Origin: Clostridia bacterium
GTDB taxonomy: Bacteria > Bacillota > Clostridia > TANB77 > CAG-508
DNA: 49,125 nt
Direction: 5' to 3'
Assembly (NCBI GenBank): GCA_017625035.1
Contig: JAGALX010000031.1
Coordinates: forward strand, 1-49,125
The notes beneath the pieces are model-generated. The model saw only the letters and a program-made list of their open reading frames with translations, was not told where the DNA came from and did not search any database. Shown piece by piece: positions 41,701-49,125 of this stretch. How positions within the stretch are numbered: position 1 is the first letter of the stretch; each line of letters starts with the position of its first letter. The position numbers and the translations under genes were made by a program.

Positions 41701-41806
41701 AATTAAGAAGCTTTTGATTAAGTATGATTATCCTCCAAATAAGAGCGAGCAGGCGGTTCAAACTGTGATAAGACAGGCTGAGTTGAAGTGTAAAAATATG
41801 TTATAA
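38783..41806 (+). CDS. hsdR: Type I restriction endonuclease subunit R
   Basis: 1007 residues, full length. The PD-(D/E)xK nuclease is near the N-terminus (Asp133 in RPDIIIF, Glu147 and Lys149 in ELKS). The translocase is SF2: Walker A HTQGSGKS (284-291), DEAH (385-388), GFTGTPVE (motif III) and the second RecA domain with ARVNRVYKDK (motif VI). The C-terminal helical region binds the methylase. It cleaves unmodified DNA after ATP-driven translocation. AGGGGGC ribosome binding site. All catalytic motifs are intact, so the system should be active. Confidence 0.96.
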   Translation: MFDEETLEKVTMEILQNLEYECINGYELQRQDFSKVLLEEDIVQAIERINNGIKSEQIQETLRLIRNLDHNNTILNNKQFTKYLLEGIAVPIQENGETKYKTVKILDFDNIHNNTFKAINQYTIIEHSEKRPDIIIFVNGLPLVVIELKSTVREEVKLIDGYHQLKGYQDVHIPTLFYYNQFMIVSDGVQARAGTITSPWSRFSEWKKVEDTDEVFEQMSTHQILFNGMLKKDRLLDIIKNFILWSENFKILSAYHQYFGVKKAITSTKNAIDNRTGKAGLVWHTQGSGKSFSMVFYAGNMIKVLKNPSIVVVTDRNDLDNQLFTTFAKCSEYIKQEPIQIESRQDLNEKLEGRKSGGIFFTTLQKFEEETGVFSNRDDILVVVDEAHRSHYGLDATIKLDKVKMEAYKKYGTAKYLHDAFPNATYIGFTGTPVETKDKSTTNIFGDIIDTYDMTQAIMDGSTVPIMYESRMARVGLNQKILDDIDDYYNMLETVEGVEDYKIAESKKAMATMKQIIEDPDRLEMIVKDIVKHYEEIETSVANKVMVVAYSRQSAFTMYNKFLELRPEWKNKVNMIITSNNKDDEEMQKAIGSKKDKKQLEVDFKDMDSEFKIAIVVDMWLTGFDVPGLGTMYVDKPMKAHNLMQAIARVNRVYKDKTGGLIVDYIGLKRWLLEALKTYTKRDQGKIVDNSELVKVLNDKVELIRDLFKGFYYGHFATTTDSDKYEIIMAGANWMLKTEEIKKAFMRYSYDVKSLYALCTGSLSQEIKDEVLFFISVRSFISKLSGEKIDVKEINDNVAKMLERAIQDDEMLQIGEVHNSNQLALLSNEILNKLAKMQKKNIAVEVLNRALKEYVEQVGKQNVVLMEKFSTKFQKIAATYNERTSVEDIEKIIQEMINLKNEIEEELKAGNEFDLSVEEKAFFDALGNDPEVKELMKDEVLVQIAKELVETVNSNMTIDWDIRKDARARMRIEIKKLLIKYDYPPNKSEQAVQTVIRQAELKCKNML

Positions 41807-41838
41807 AAAGTTAGATAATCTAAAAAAAGGAGTTATTT

Positions 41839-42762
41839 ATGGCAATTGGTAAATTGGAAGAAGTTGATATAAGAGAATTATGGAAGCATGAACAATATGA
41901 TTTTTCAGAATGGTTAGCCAAAAAAGAAAATATTGAAATTTTAAATAATATATTAGGATTAACTTTAGTAGACATTAGCAAAGAAACATATGTTGGATCA
42001 TATAGATGTGATTTATTTGCTAAAGATGAAACAACTGGAATAAGAGTAATTATAGAAAATCAACTTGAAATATCAAATCATGATCATTTAGGAAAGATTA
42101 TTACATATGCATCTGGATTAGATGCGAAAGTAATAGTATGGATTGTAAAAGAAGCAAGGGAAGAACATAGAAGTGCTATAGAATGGTTAAATAATAATAC
42201 TAACAGTAATATCAATTTTTTCTTAATAGAAATACATGCTTATAAAATAGGTAATTCAGATAAAGCACCTATGTTTCAAGTTGTAGAGCAACCAAATGAT
42301 TTTATAAAAAATAATAAAGTTTCTAATAGTAATGAGACTATGAACAAATCCCAATCTCAAAGGATAGAATTTTGGAATCAATTTAACAATGTAGTTGTAG
42401 AAAGAGGAAAGCCATTTAATATAAGAAGAGCAACTACAGATCATTGGTATAGTATAGCCATAGGTACAAGCGAGGCTCATATTGATATTACATTGGTTAA
42501 TAAAGATTCTTTAATAGGTGTAGAGCTATATATTACTAATAATAAAGACTTGTTTGATAAATTATATGATAGAAAAGAAGATATAGAAAAAGATTTAAAT
42601 TTTAAATTAGATTGGAGAAGATTAGATAATAGTAAGGCATCAAGAATTCTTTATTATATTAAAGGTTTGAATTTTGATGATCATACTAATTATAATGAAC
42701 TAATAAATAAGACAATTGATTTAGCGGTATTGATGAGGGATACTTTTAAAAAGTATATTTAA
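41839..42762 (+). CDS. DUF4268 protein with a nuclease-like N-terminal domain
   Basis: 307 residues. Residues ~1-130 look like a PD-(D/E)xK fold: RCDLFAKDETTG...VIIENQLE, with Asp, Glu and Gln in the place of D, E, K, then AKVIVWIVKEAREEH. Residues ~165-307 match DUF4268: RIEFWNQFNNVV, RRATTDHWYSIAIG and WRRLDNSKASRI. Similar proteins are often found near type I RM genes. It is 32 bp after hsdR with AAGGAG, so it may be part of the same transcript, which ends at the terminator at 42768. The function may be restriction or damage-related; this is inference. Confidence 0.8.
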   Translation: MAIGKLEEVDIRELWKHEQYDFSEWLAKKENIEILNNILGLTLVDISKETYVGSYRCDLFAKDETTGIRVIIENQLEISNHDHLGKIITYASGLDAKVIVWIVKEAREEHRSAIEWLNNNTNSNINFFLIEIHAYKIGNSDKAPMFQVVEQPNDFIKNNKVSNSNETMNKSQSQRIEFWNQFNNVVVERGKPFNIRRATTDHWYSIAIGTSEAHIDITLVNKDSLIGVELYITNNKDLFDKLYDRKEDIEKDLNFKLDWRRLDNSKASRILYYIKGLNFDDHTNYNELINKTIDLAVLMRDTFKKYI

Positions 42763-42767
42763 AAAAT

Positions 42768-42819
42768 AAAGCAAGATAACAATGTAAAATAAACATACAG
42801 AGTTATTTTGCTTTTTATT
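42768..42819 (+). terminator. Terminator of the hsd operon
   Basis: AAAGCAAGATAAC (42768-42780) pairs with GTTATTTTGCTTT (42802-42814) with one mismatch, then TTTATT. Confidence 0.75.
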
Positions 42820-42912
42820 ATATATAAATTTTGATAATAAATTACAAGATTCGACAAAATTTTCAATCAAAATGTGATATGTATAAAAAAGTATAGGTAT
42901 TGGAGAAGATAG

Positions 42913-44736
42913 ATGATAAGAATAAAATATGAAACTTGGAAAAGAACTTGTGAGTTAATAAAAGAATATAGTATGAAATTTGGAAAGTTTTATTTGCAAT
43001 TATATCCAATAAAATTTTGTAATAATTATGAAATTATTATTACAGAAAAATATTTTAAAGAGAATATTTTAAACGGAAGATTTTTAATTGAGGAAAAGAA
43101 TTATACTATTTGTGAAAATTATGAAATAAAAGATGATGGAACATTTAGAAATAAAACATTAATTCCGCCAATACTATATATTTATTATACAGCTCTAGTA
43201 ATGGAAATAAGTAACAAATATGTAAAAAAGAGAAATAATAATATTAGTGTAAGATATGCTGGTAATTATTCAGAGGGGAGGTTACATTATAAACAAGAGT
43301 ATTATGAATTTGTAAATGAATTAGAAGAAAATAGTTTTTTGTATGATTCATTTATAAAAATTGATATAAAAGATTTTTATGAAAATATCGATATTAATAA
43401 ATTGACTAATTTATTGAAAGATTCTATTTCAATGAATGAAAAAGAACAAATGGTGTTTAAAGAATTTGTAACTTTTATTGGAAATAAAAGCTTTCCACAA
43501 ATAGATGGAGGAATAGCTTCATCGTATTTAGCAACCATTGTATATTTAGATATTATAGACAATAGGTATTATAAAACTTTAAGAGAAATATTTGGGGAAA
43601 ATAGTTTTAAGATGATTAGATATGCAGATGATTTATATGTTTTTTTCGATAAGAATGATTATGTGTTGAAAAAATTAGAAAATAAATTAACTTATGAGTA
43701 TTCGAATTTAATTCATGAATATAGCTTAAATTTAAATATGAAAAAAACACATTTAAAGCCTAGTTGCGAAATTTATCAAGATATTAATAGTATATCACTA
43801 GAAGATGATGATGTATTAGAAGAAGAGTTAGATGATGATTTTAAAAAGGAATCTTTAGAAAAATTTTTTAAAGAGCTAATAGAAAGTACAAAAGATGAAG
43901 GCGTTAATTATAAAACTTATTATGACATTATAGATAAATGTTTCGAAAATCCAGAAATTAGATTTTATCAAAGACAAATATATAGTACAATTGTTTTTAA
44001 AGACTTAGAATGGTTTAAGCAAACAGAAACATATTGTGATTTGATAGAGCTTATACGAAGTAACAATGATATTTTAGTTCATGATCCCAAAAAACTATTA
44101 TCTGCTTTATTAAATATGCATTCAGAAGAGTTGATAAAGAAATTCTTATATAATTTATATACGAAAAGTGAAAGACATCAGTGGACAGTGTATGATTCTT
44201 TTCTATCAATGAGATATTTGCTATATAGAAATTTTAAATCTGTAAAGTTATTAAATATACTAGAAAAGGAAGATGTAAAATTTTATACATATATAGATAG
44301 ATATATTAATGGTGATTGGAGAGAGCTGATAGTAAAATCGAACTTATCAAATATGAATATTCATGAAAAAGCATTAGAGGAAAGTATAATTTTTATAAGA
44401 TTTTTAAGTATAATAGAGCATAACAAACAAAATTTTTTAACATATCAAGCATATATGAAAAGTTTCTTTGATAGTGTTACATCTAACTTAGTTTATAGGA
44501 AAGAAAATAAAAGAGAAAATTACTTTGAAAAGAGAAGAATATTAGAGTTCTATAAAAATAATTATGTAATAACTAAAGATGATTATAATATTATTGGAAA
44601 TTTTTGTGATAGTAGAAATGAAAATCCACTATGTCATTCAAATATAAGAATTATAAAAAATAAAAATATGAAAAATAAGATACAAGAAGAATCTGAAGAA
44701 ATAATAGAGTTTTTGAATAATAATTGTAACAATTAA
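42913..44736 (+). CDS. AbiA-like reverse transcriptase with C-terminal HEPN-type motif
   Basis: 607 residues. Reverse transcriptase motifs: A with FIKIDIKDFYENID (Asp151), B-like SFPQIDGGIASSYLA (193-207), C with YADD (237-240), then NMKKTHLKP. An acidic stretch follows at ~265-285. Residues ~300-607 are helical, and near 566-580 RNENPLCH fits the R-x(4-6)-H signature of HEPN ribonucleases. RT plus HEPN is the layout of AbiA-type abortive infection proteins, which act without a retron RNA. No msr/msd-like structure is seen next to it. Start supported by GGAGAAG. It follows the hsd terminator and is followed after 28 bp by a broken gene. Confidence 0.85.
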   Translation: MIRIKYETWKRTCELIKEYSMKFGKFYLQLYPIKFCNNYEIIITEKYFKENILNGRFLIEEKNYTICENYEIKDDGTFRNKTLIPPILYIYYTALVMEISNKYVKKRNNNISVRYAGNYSEGRLHYKQEYYEFVNELEENSFLYDSFIKIDIKDFYENIDINKLTNLLKDSISMNEKEQMVFKEFVTFIGNKSFPQIDGGIASSYLATIVYLDIIDNRYYKTLREIFGENSFKMIRYADDLYVFFDKNDYVLKKLENKLTYEYSNLIHEYSLNLNMKKTHLKPSCEIYQDINSISLEDDDVLEEELDDDFKKESLEKFFKELIESTKDEGVNYKTYYDIIDKCFENPEIRFYQRQIYSTIVFKDLEWFKQTETYCDLIELIRSNNDILVHDPKKLLSALLNMHSEELIKKFLYNLYTKSERHQWTVYDSFLSMRYLLYRNFKSVKLLNILEKEDVKFYTYIDRYINGDWRELIVKSNLSNMNIHEKALEESIIFIRFLSIIEHNKQNFLTYQAYMKSFFDSVTSNLVYRKENKRENYFEKRRILEFYKNNYVITKDDYNIIGNFCDSRNENPLCHSNIRIIKNKNMKNKIQEESEEIIEFLNNNCNN

Positions 44737-44764
44737 GTATAAAATTATTTAATAAGGAGGTTAT

Positions 44765-45491
44765 ATGAGTTTATATGATGATGAGAATAAAATTATAGAG
44801 TCGTTTCAAAAAGTAAGAGAAAAGAATATATGTATAATCCCTGAAACAAATGCGTTATGTAAAATATTTAATTATATTTATAATAAAGAAAATTGGAAAG
44901 TATGGGAAAGTGCATTTGGAAAAGGAAATCCACCACCAGATTTTTACTTAAAGATTTGAAAGTAATGATGGGGTAATGCGTATAGATTATCATGCTTATA
45001 AAAGTTCAAGAGGGAAGATAATAAATCCTACATTGAAAAAAGAAAATGTAATATATAATGAAATAACAAATTAAGAGCTTATAAAAAGTATAAATTTTAA
45101 AGGAGATATTATAGTAAATGCAATAACTGATTTACCTAGTAATGATGATTATAATTATGATTTTTATTTAAGAAATTTTGAAAGAGTAATAAATAAACAT
45201 ATAGAAAGTATTCCTTTATATAAAGCAAATCATCCTGGTTTTAAGTTAATATTTTTTATATTTGATCAATCATCAGGATATTTTGAAAAAGAAGATTATA
45301 CAAATGCAAAAAAAGTGGGGCAAGCAGTTATAGGAAAAATACATTATTGGTTTCTAGATAAAAGTTTTATTAATATATTAAAAGAATCAGAAGTAGATTA
45401 TCTTATTTGGTATTCTCCGTATAAACATTATACAGGACTAAATGAGGATATGTTGCCGACGACATGCGTATATGAAGTAAAAAAATAGATA
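44765..45491 (+). pseudogene. Broken gene after the reverse transcriptase (frameshift and stop)
   Basis: The first 62 residues (MSLYDDENKIIESFQKV...NPPPDFY) run in one frame and stop at 44957-44959. From about 44952 the sequence continues in another frame: FESNDGVMRIDYHAYKSS, GKIINPTL; a TAA at 45072-45074; then NAITDLPSNDDYNYDFYL, PGFKLIFFIFDQSSGYF, HYWFLDK and VDYLIWYSPYKHY, to a TAA at 45489-45491. It is one ~240-residue protein with at least a frameshift and a nonsense change. I recall similar uncharacterised proteins (NPPPD-F, V-T-D-L-P, L-I-W-Y/F) but cannot name a family. AAGGAGG ribosome binding site. It may have been a companion of the RT. Confidence 0.8.
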
Positions 45492-45642
45492 ATACTATAC
45501 TAATAAAATATAACAAAAGAAAGATGGAAAGTATAGAAATATAATAATAGTTGAGAATTAATTACGGTTTCTAGTAACTTATAGATATAATTTTAAATAT
45601 TATTTTTTTTGCTAAATTGTATAAAAATAGGAGGTATAAATA

Positions 45643-46452
45643 ATGTATAAATTAATACATATTGACGAAAATGGAAAACAAAAAAATAGTGAGATACGAA
45701 TAACTGATGATAACATTGAAGAAATAAGAAATATTGGTGAATTTTTTTTTAGTGTGATGCAATCAATTGATTATTTTAATATTGTTAATGATAATTTAAA
45801 AGAATTAATGGATGCAATAAAAAAGCTATCATTAAATGAACCTAAAAATTTTTCAAAAATTAATAGATATTTTATTAATATGAGTAATAGCTTTTATATG
45901 TTTCAATGTTTTTATGAGAAGAAGTTTAAAAATTTATATAAACCGGTTTTTAGTTATATATATGATAAGTATGATGATTATGTATTAATGTATAATTTGA
46001 GAAATTATGCAGTTCATAACACTTTAGTAATTACTAAATTAACATTAGATATAATTTCTGGTGAGAGCAAAATAATTATAAAACCGACAGAATTAATAAA
46101 AGATAAGAAGAATTTAGACTCAAAATGTAAAAAAATAATTAATGGTATGATTTCGAAAAATGAAGAAATTAATGTTAAATTTTTAGTAGGAAGTTTCTTT
46201 TCTATATTTAATGAATTGCAGGTAAAGTTAATGAATCAATTTAAAACTAAAATAGAAGAGGGACTTCAAAAAATTAAAAAATATTTAATAGGTAGAGGTA
46301 TGAATAAACTGGATTCATTTATTATTGATGAAAGTGGTGATGTAATATATTCACCAAGTAGTATTTTTTATTCTTTATTTACAAAATTAGAAAAAGAGTA
46401 TACTTTTGATTATGATGTTCAAGAATATTTGAAGAAATATTATAATATGTAG
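45643..46452 (+). CDS. HEPN-like protein, first gene of a possible defence cassette
   Basis: 269 residues, strongly helical. YNLRNYAVHNTLV (around residue 123) fits the R-N-x3-H form of the HEPN ribonuclease signature. The rest (MNQFKTKIEEGLQKIKKYL and a C-terminal YDVQEYLKKYY) is unassigned. HEPN domains often act as RNases in toxin-antitoxin and abortive infection systems. AGGAGG ribosome binding site. It is separated from the DUF6414-like/AAA+ pair by 179 bp, so membership of one system is an inference from order and strand only. Confidence 0.6.
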   Translation: MYKLIHIDENGKQKNSEIRITDDNIEEIRNIGEFFFSVMQSIDYFNIVNDNLKELMDAIKKLSLNEPKNFSKINRYFINMSNSFYMFQCFYEKKFKNLYKPVFSYIYDKYDDYVLMYNLRNYAVHNTLVITKLTLDIISGESKIIIKPTELIKDKKNLDSKCKKIINGMISKNEEINVKFLVGSFFSIFNELQVKLMNQFKTKIEEGLQKIKKYLIGRGMNKLDSFIIDESGDVIYSPSSIFYSLFTKLEKEYTFDYDVQEYLKKYYNM

Positions 46453-46631
46453 ATTGTAGTAACAAATAAGATAGGTATTTTAATTAATTTATTATAGTTA
46501 TGCAAATAAAAACAGGGAAATTTGACATATTAATATTTTTTTTAAGAATTGGATTCGATAAAATCTAAAAAACTCATCTATTTTTATAGGACCTTTTTAT
46601 CTAAATAAAATTTATAGGAGATGAAATTTAA

Positions 46632-47447
46632 ATGAAACATAATAATGAAGAAAGAAAAATAGAAATACAAAAGATAATTTATTTTGACGAAGAATCTGTA
46701 ACAGATTATGTGCAAATAGTAGAGGGGGGAAATTTAGAAAAGACAACTGAATTACTTAATGAAACAGAAAATCAATTTAATGCTCAAATAAAAAGTTCTG
46801 CGTCTGCAGGGATTTCTAAAGTTTTTAAAGCAATATTAGGTTTGGAAAGCAAAATAGAAGCTAATTTAGAATTAGGAGCCACTTTAAATACCAATAAAAT
46901 GGCAAAGAATATATTAAAAAATACGATATTAACAGATTTTATTAATATATTAAAAAAAGATAATTCAAATATTAAAAATTTTAAAGATTATAAAATCTTT
47001 GTAGAAGAGGATTCGTTGTCATATATTGTGATGATATCCCCATATATGACAATGCTAGGGAAAAGTAATAGTGTTAAAGCTGGTGAATTTGATCTTTTTA
47101 TAGATAAAATCGATAATGCAGTTAAAGCAGGTAAAGGATATTTTGAGTTTATAGGAGAAAAGGACAAGGAAAAAGTAGTACTAAGATTTAATATAAATGC
47201 TTTTAAAAATAATTATAAAATATCAGATTTATTAAAAATGGATTTAAGTGTATATGCTATAAAAGTAGGAAGAACCACTTTAGAAAAACTTGATATAAAT
47301 AATGAACTAAATTTAAATAAAAAAATAATAATTAGTAAAGATAATCCTTCTTATGTAGGAGAAGGTAATGGTAATTCAGGAGAAGAAGAAAGTGAAAAAG
47401 AGCTAGATGTATATGATGTATTATTAGCAGGAGTGGAGAAAAAATGA
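46632..47447 (+). CDS. DUF6414-like protein
   Basis: 271 residues. It starts with KIIYFDEESVTDYVQIVEGG, which fits my memory of DUF6414 proteins, followed by a helical segment with small residues (IKSSASAGISKVFKAI and LELGATLNTNKMA), then a beta-rich part (YKIFVEEDSLSYIVMISPYM, VVLRFNINAFKNNY) and an acidic low-complexity tail (GNSGEEESEKELD). No catalytic motif was recognised. GGAGATG ribosome binding site. Its last 4 bases overlap the AAA+ gene (ATGA), so the two are translationally coupled and probably form a complex. Confidence 0.6.
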   Translation: MKHNNEERKIEIQKIIYFDEESVTDYVQIVEGGNLEKTTELLNETENQFNAQIKSSASAGISKVFKAILGLESKIEANLELGATLNTNKMAKNILKNTILTDFINILKKDNSNIKNFKDYKIFVEEDSLSYIVMISPYMTMLGKSNSVKAGEFDLFIDKIDNAVKAGKGYFEFIGEKDKEKVVLRFNINAFKNNYKISDLLKMDLSVYAIKVGRTTLEKLDINNELNLNKKIIISKDNPSYVGEGNGNSGEEESEKELDVYDVLLAGVEKK

Positions 47448-48574
47448 TTGATAAAATTGTAATATTTAAAGGTTCAAAAAAAGACTTTGAAAAAATGGTA
47501 AATGAAAAAGTATGTAAAAGTACAGAAATAGTTACATTTATGGAATTAATACAATATTATAATAAACAGATAAGGCAAAACGATTCTGCAAGTAACGATG
47601 ATTGGATTGCAAGAAAAAGAAACATAAAAAATTGTATAGTTAGAGCAGATGATTATGCTAGTGTATTAGAACATGCTATTAGTAATTTTGTAAATATAAT
47701 AACATTGAATAGCAATGTTGAGAATTTATTTGTACATAATCCACCAAAAAGAGTTTTAGAGTCATTAAAATCCGAATATTCGAATATTATAGAATATAAA
47801 TATTCAAAATATAATAAAATAGATAGAAGTAAATTAAAGAATATATATAATTGTATGAATAATAATATAATTGGCCAAAAAAAATGTAAAAAGCAAATTA
47901 TAGCATCTTTATATAAGTTGTTGGCAAAAAGAAAAGAAAAACCTGTTGTATTGTTATTGTATGGACCATCCGGAGTTGGAAAGACAAAAACCGCAAAAAT
48001 CATAAGTGAATCTTTAGGAGGAAATTTATTGCGAATACAATTTTCAATGATGCAAAGTCAAGAATCATATAATTATATTTTTGGTGGAGAACACTCTAGA
48101 AGTAGTTTTGCAAAAGAGTTACAAAGCAGAGAAACTAATATTGTGCTTATAGATGAATTTGATAAAGTTAATACGATTTTTTATAATGCATTTTACGAAA
48201 TGTTCGATGAAGGAAAATTTGTTGATACAAATTATGAGGTTGATTTAAAAAATTGTGTTTTTATTTGTACAAGTAATTTTAAAGATGAAAATGAAATTAA
48301 AGAAAAATTAGGTCCAGCAATGTTTTCTAGGATCGGTGATTGTATAGAATACCAAGAGTTAAAAAAAGAAGAAAAAGAAATGATAATCAATAAATATTAT
48401 GTTGAAATTATTAAAGAACTAAAAAAAGATGAAATAAATATTATAGAAAAAACAAATATAAAATGTTGGTTTATCAATAATGCTGATAGATATGATAATA
48501 TCCGTATTTTGAAAAACAAGATGGAAAAAGCCATTTTTGAGAGATTAACAGAAGAATTAATCCTGAAAAATTAA
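47444..48574 (+). CDS. ClpB-D2-like AAA+ ATPase
   Basis: 376 residues. Residues ~1-130 are an unrecognised N-terminal domain. Residues ~135-376 are a AAA+ module of the Clp/Hsp100 D2 type: NNIIGQKKCKKQI, Walker A GPSGVGKT (174-181), FGGEHSRSSFAKEL, Walker B IVLIDEFDK (233-241), sensor 1 CTSN and GPAMFSRIGD, holding the arginine finger. It could unfold or remodel a partner. It overlaps the preceding DUF6414-like gene by 4 bp (ATGA). No second AAA+ domain and no ClpP-binding loop were found, so it differs from the housekeeping Clp proteins in size and context. Confidence 0.85.
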   Translation: MIDKIVIFKGSKKDFEKMVNEKVCKSTEIVTFMELIQYYNKQIRQNDSASNDDWIARKRNIKNCIVRADDYASVLEHAISNFVNIITLNSNVENLFVHNPPKRVLESLKSEYSNIIEYKYSKYNKIDRSKLKNIYNCMNNNIIGQKKCKKQIIASLYKLLAKRKEKPVVLLLYGPSGVGKTKTAKIISESLGGNLLRIQFSMMQSQESYNYIFGGEHSRSSFAKELQSRETNIVLIDEFDKVNTIFYNAFYEMFDEGKFVDTNYEVDLKNCVFICTSNFKDENEIKEKLGPAMFSRIGDCIEYQELKKEEKEMIINKYYVEIIKELKKDEINIIEKTNIKCWFINNADRYDNIRILKNKMEKAIFERLTEELILKN

Positions 48575-48663
48575 AAAAACAAAGATTAATTTGTTATTTA
48601 AATCTTTCATAAAATATTCATCAAAATTAAAAGTATAAAATAAAAATACTTGTTCTTCCAAAT

Positions 48664-48693
48664 TTGACAACCCACCCCAACCCATGCTACAAT
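48664..48693 (+). promoter_or_regulatory. Promoter of the T-box leader
   Basis: TTGACA (48664-48669), 18-bp spacer, TACAAT (48688-48693). The start would be near 48700, just before the T-box stem I sequence GCGAGGAAAAAGTAG. Confidence 0.7.
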
Positions 48694-48699
48694 AACATC

Positions 48700-48982
48700 A
48701 CCAAAACCAATGCGAGGAAAAAGTAGAAACAAACAAGCATAACAGAGAACTCTGTCAGGTGAGAAAGAGGATGTAAGTTATTTCGAACATGGCCCTCAAG
48801 GGTGAATGGCCGAACCCAAGTAAGTCATTCCAGGCGTGCCTGTTACAGCACACCCTATAACTATGCCCAAGAGCATAAGTAGGTACTAAGACTAGCACAG
48901 CAATGTGCTACCAAAACAAGAGTGGTAACGTGAAAATAATTCACCTCTTAAGAGCAGCAATGTTCTTAAGAGGTGTTTTTGT
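48700..48982 (+). promoter_or_regulatory. T-box riboswitch with antiterminator and terminator
   Basis: Senses uncharged tRNA and controls an aminoacyl-tRNA synthetase, amino-acid synthesis or transport gene. GCGAGGAAAAAGTAG (from 48712) and ACAGAGAACTCTG match the start of T-box stem I; GAATGGCCGAA and GCGTGCCTGTTACAGC lie further on. The antiterminator is clear: AAGAG (48918-48922), the 7-nt bulge TGGTAAC (consensus TGGNACC; TGGT pairs with the tRNA end ACCA), GTGAA (48930-48934), loop, TTCAC, CTCTT (48945-48949). The competing terminator is 48942-48953 with 48964-48975, 12 bp, followed by TTTTT. The specifier codon cannot be fixed by eye; AUG in CGAACAUGG is one candidate. No downstream gene is visible to 49125. 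Confidence 0.85.
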
Positions 48983-49125
48983 TTTATAATAGGAAAGTCA
49001 TACAAAATAAAAAAAGATAGCTTAAATATGGATAGAAACAAAAATAGACCAAATCAAAATAATAATTTGGCATAGTAAAATATAGAATTGAATTATAATT
49101 AATTGTCCTTATAAATGTGATGATA

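Noticed and set aside
42913..44736. Retron
   Set aside because: No msr/msd-like inverted repeats or structured RNA beside the gene; protein length and C-terminal domain fit Abi-type RTs better.
48700..48982. Lysine or c-di-AMP riboswitch
   Set aside because: The TGGTAAC bulge between paired AAGAG/CTCTT and GTGAA/TTCAC, with a competing terminator, is specific for a T-box.

Overview
The window is very A+T-rich DNA with strong AGGAGG-type ribosome binding sites, TTGACA/TATAAT promoters and short intrinsic terminators. This points to a low-GC Firmicute, most likely class Clostridia. The CRISPR repeat (GTTTTAATCT...GAATGTAAAT) resembles clostridial type I-B repeats such as those of Clostridioides difficile. 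No rRNA gene and no intact tRNA gene is visible. Many genes are broken, so the window reads as an accessory, decaying and frequently rearranged part of a chromosome.

Region by region. (1) 1-1570: a CRISPR array of 18 near-perfect repeats and 17 spacers, then a 64-residue gene with its own strong ribosome binding site, then one degenerate terminal repeat. No cas gene is present. (2) 1.7-5.7 kb: housekeeping-type genes (a desulforedoxin-type zinc ribbon protein, peptide deformylase, a DUF402 protein, prephenate dehydratase, a GNAT acetyltransferase) and a non-canonical purine NTPase-like gene stopped by an in-frame TAA. (3) 5.7-15.4 kb: a ZIP-family metal transporter gene cut in two by an 8.9-kb element. 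The element is bounded by the 9-bp direct repeat ACCAGAAGG and carries a large serine recombinase at its right end. Its cargo is a DUF4143 ATPase, a TOTE-type primase-helicase, a candidate structured RNA, a CPBP protease, an alpha/beta hydrolase and a flavodoxin-ferredoxin protein. (4) 15.6-17.3 kb: a two-gene minus-strand unit that looks richer in G+C (histidine phosphatase plus an unrecognised 356-residue protein). (5) 17.4-22.2 kb: a STAND NTPase gene flanked by a roughly 100-bp imperfect direct repeat, then a TPM-domain/zinc-ribbon membrane pair on the minus strand. (6) 22.2-32.1 kb: a series of small genes (ASCH, lipoprotein, Fic-HTH, second DUF4143 ATPase, Nudix, deoxyribosyltransferase-like, metallo-hydrolase, HD hydrolase, NTF2-like, membrane HEXXH protein, histidine phosphatase, HIT-like). 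They are interrupted by REP-like hairpins and gene fragments, including the 3' half of hisS. (7) 32.2-48.6 kb: a defence island. It starts beside a decayed tRNA 3' end and an integrase-tail-like footprint. It contains a PHP-ATPase with a small partner, a type I restriction-modification operon (hsdM, hsdS, an extra gene, hsdR, a DUF4268 protein), an AbiA-like reverse transcriptase followed by a broken gene, and a HEPN / DUF6414-like / ClpB-like AAA+ cassette. (8) 48.66-48.98 kb: a T-box leader with promoter, antiterminator and terminator, whose target gene lies beyond the window or is missing.

How the parts may work together. Most gene clusters here look like anti-phage or conflict systems (CRISPR, Fic, STAND NTPase, TOTE helicase, PHP-ATPase, type I RM, RT, HEPN/AAA+). 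The strongest candidates for undescribed biology are the gene lying inside the CRISPR array, the HEPN/DUF6414-like/AAA+ cassette, the fic palindromic site that recurs inside the gene itself, and the three-way-junction RNA candidate in the serine-recombinase element. All family assignments were made by reading motifs; no database search was possible.
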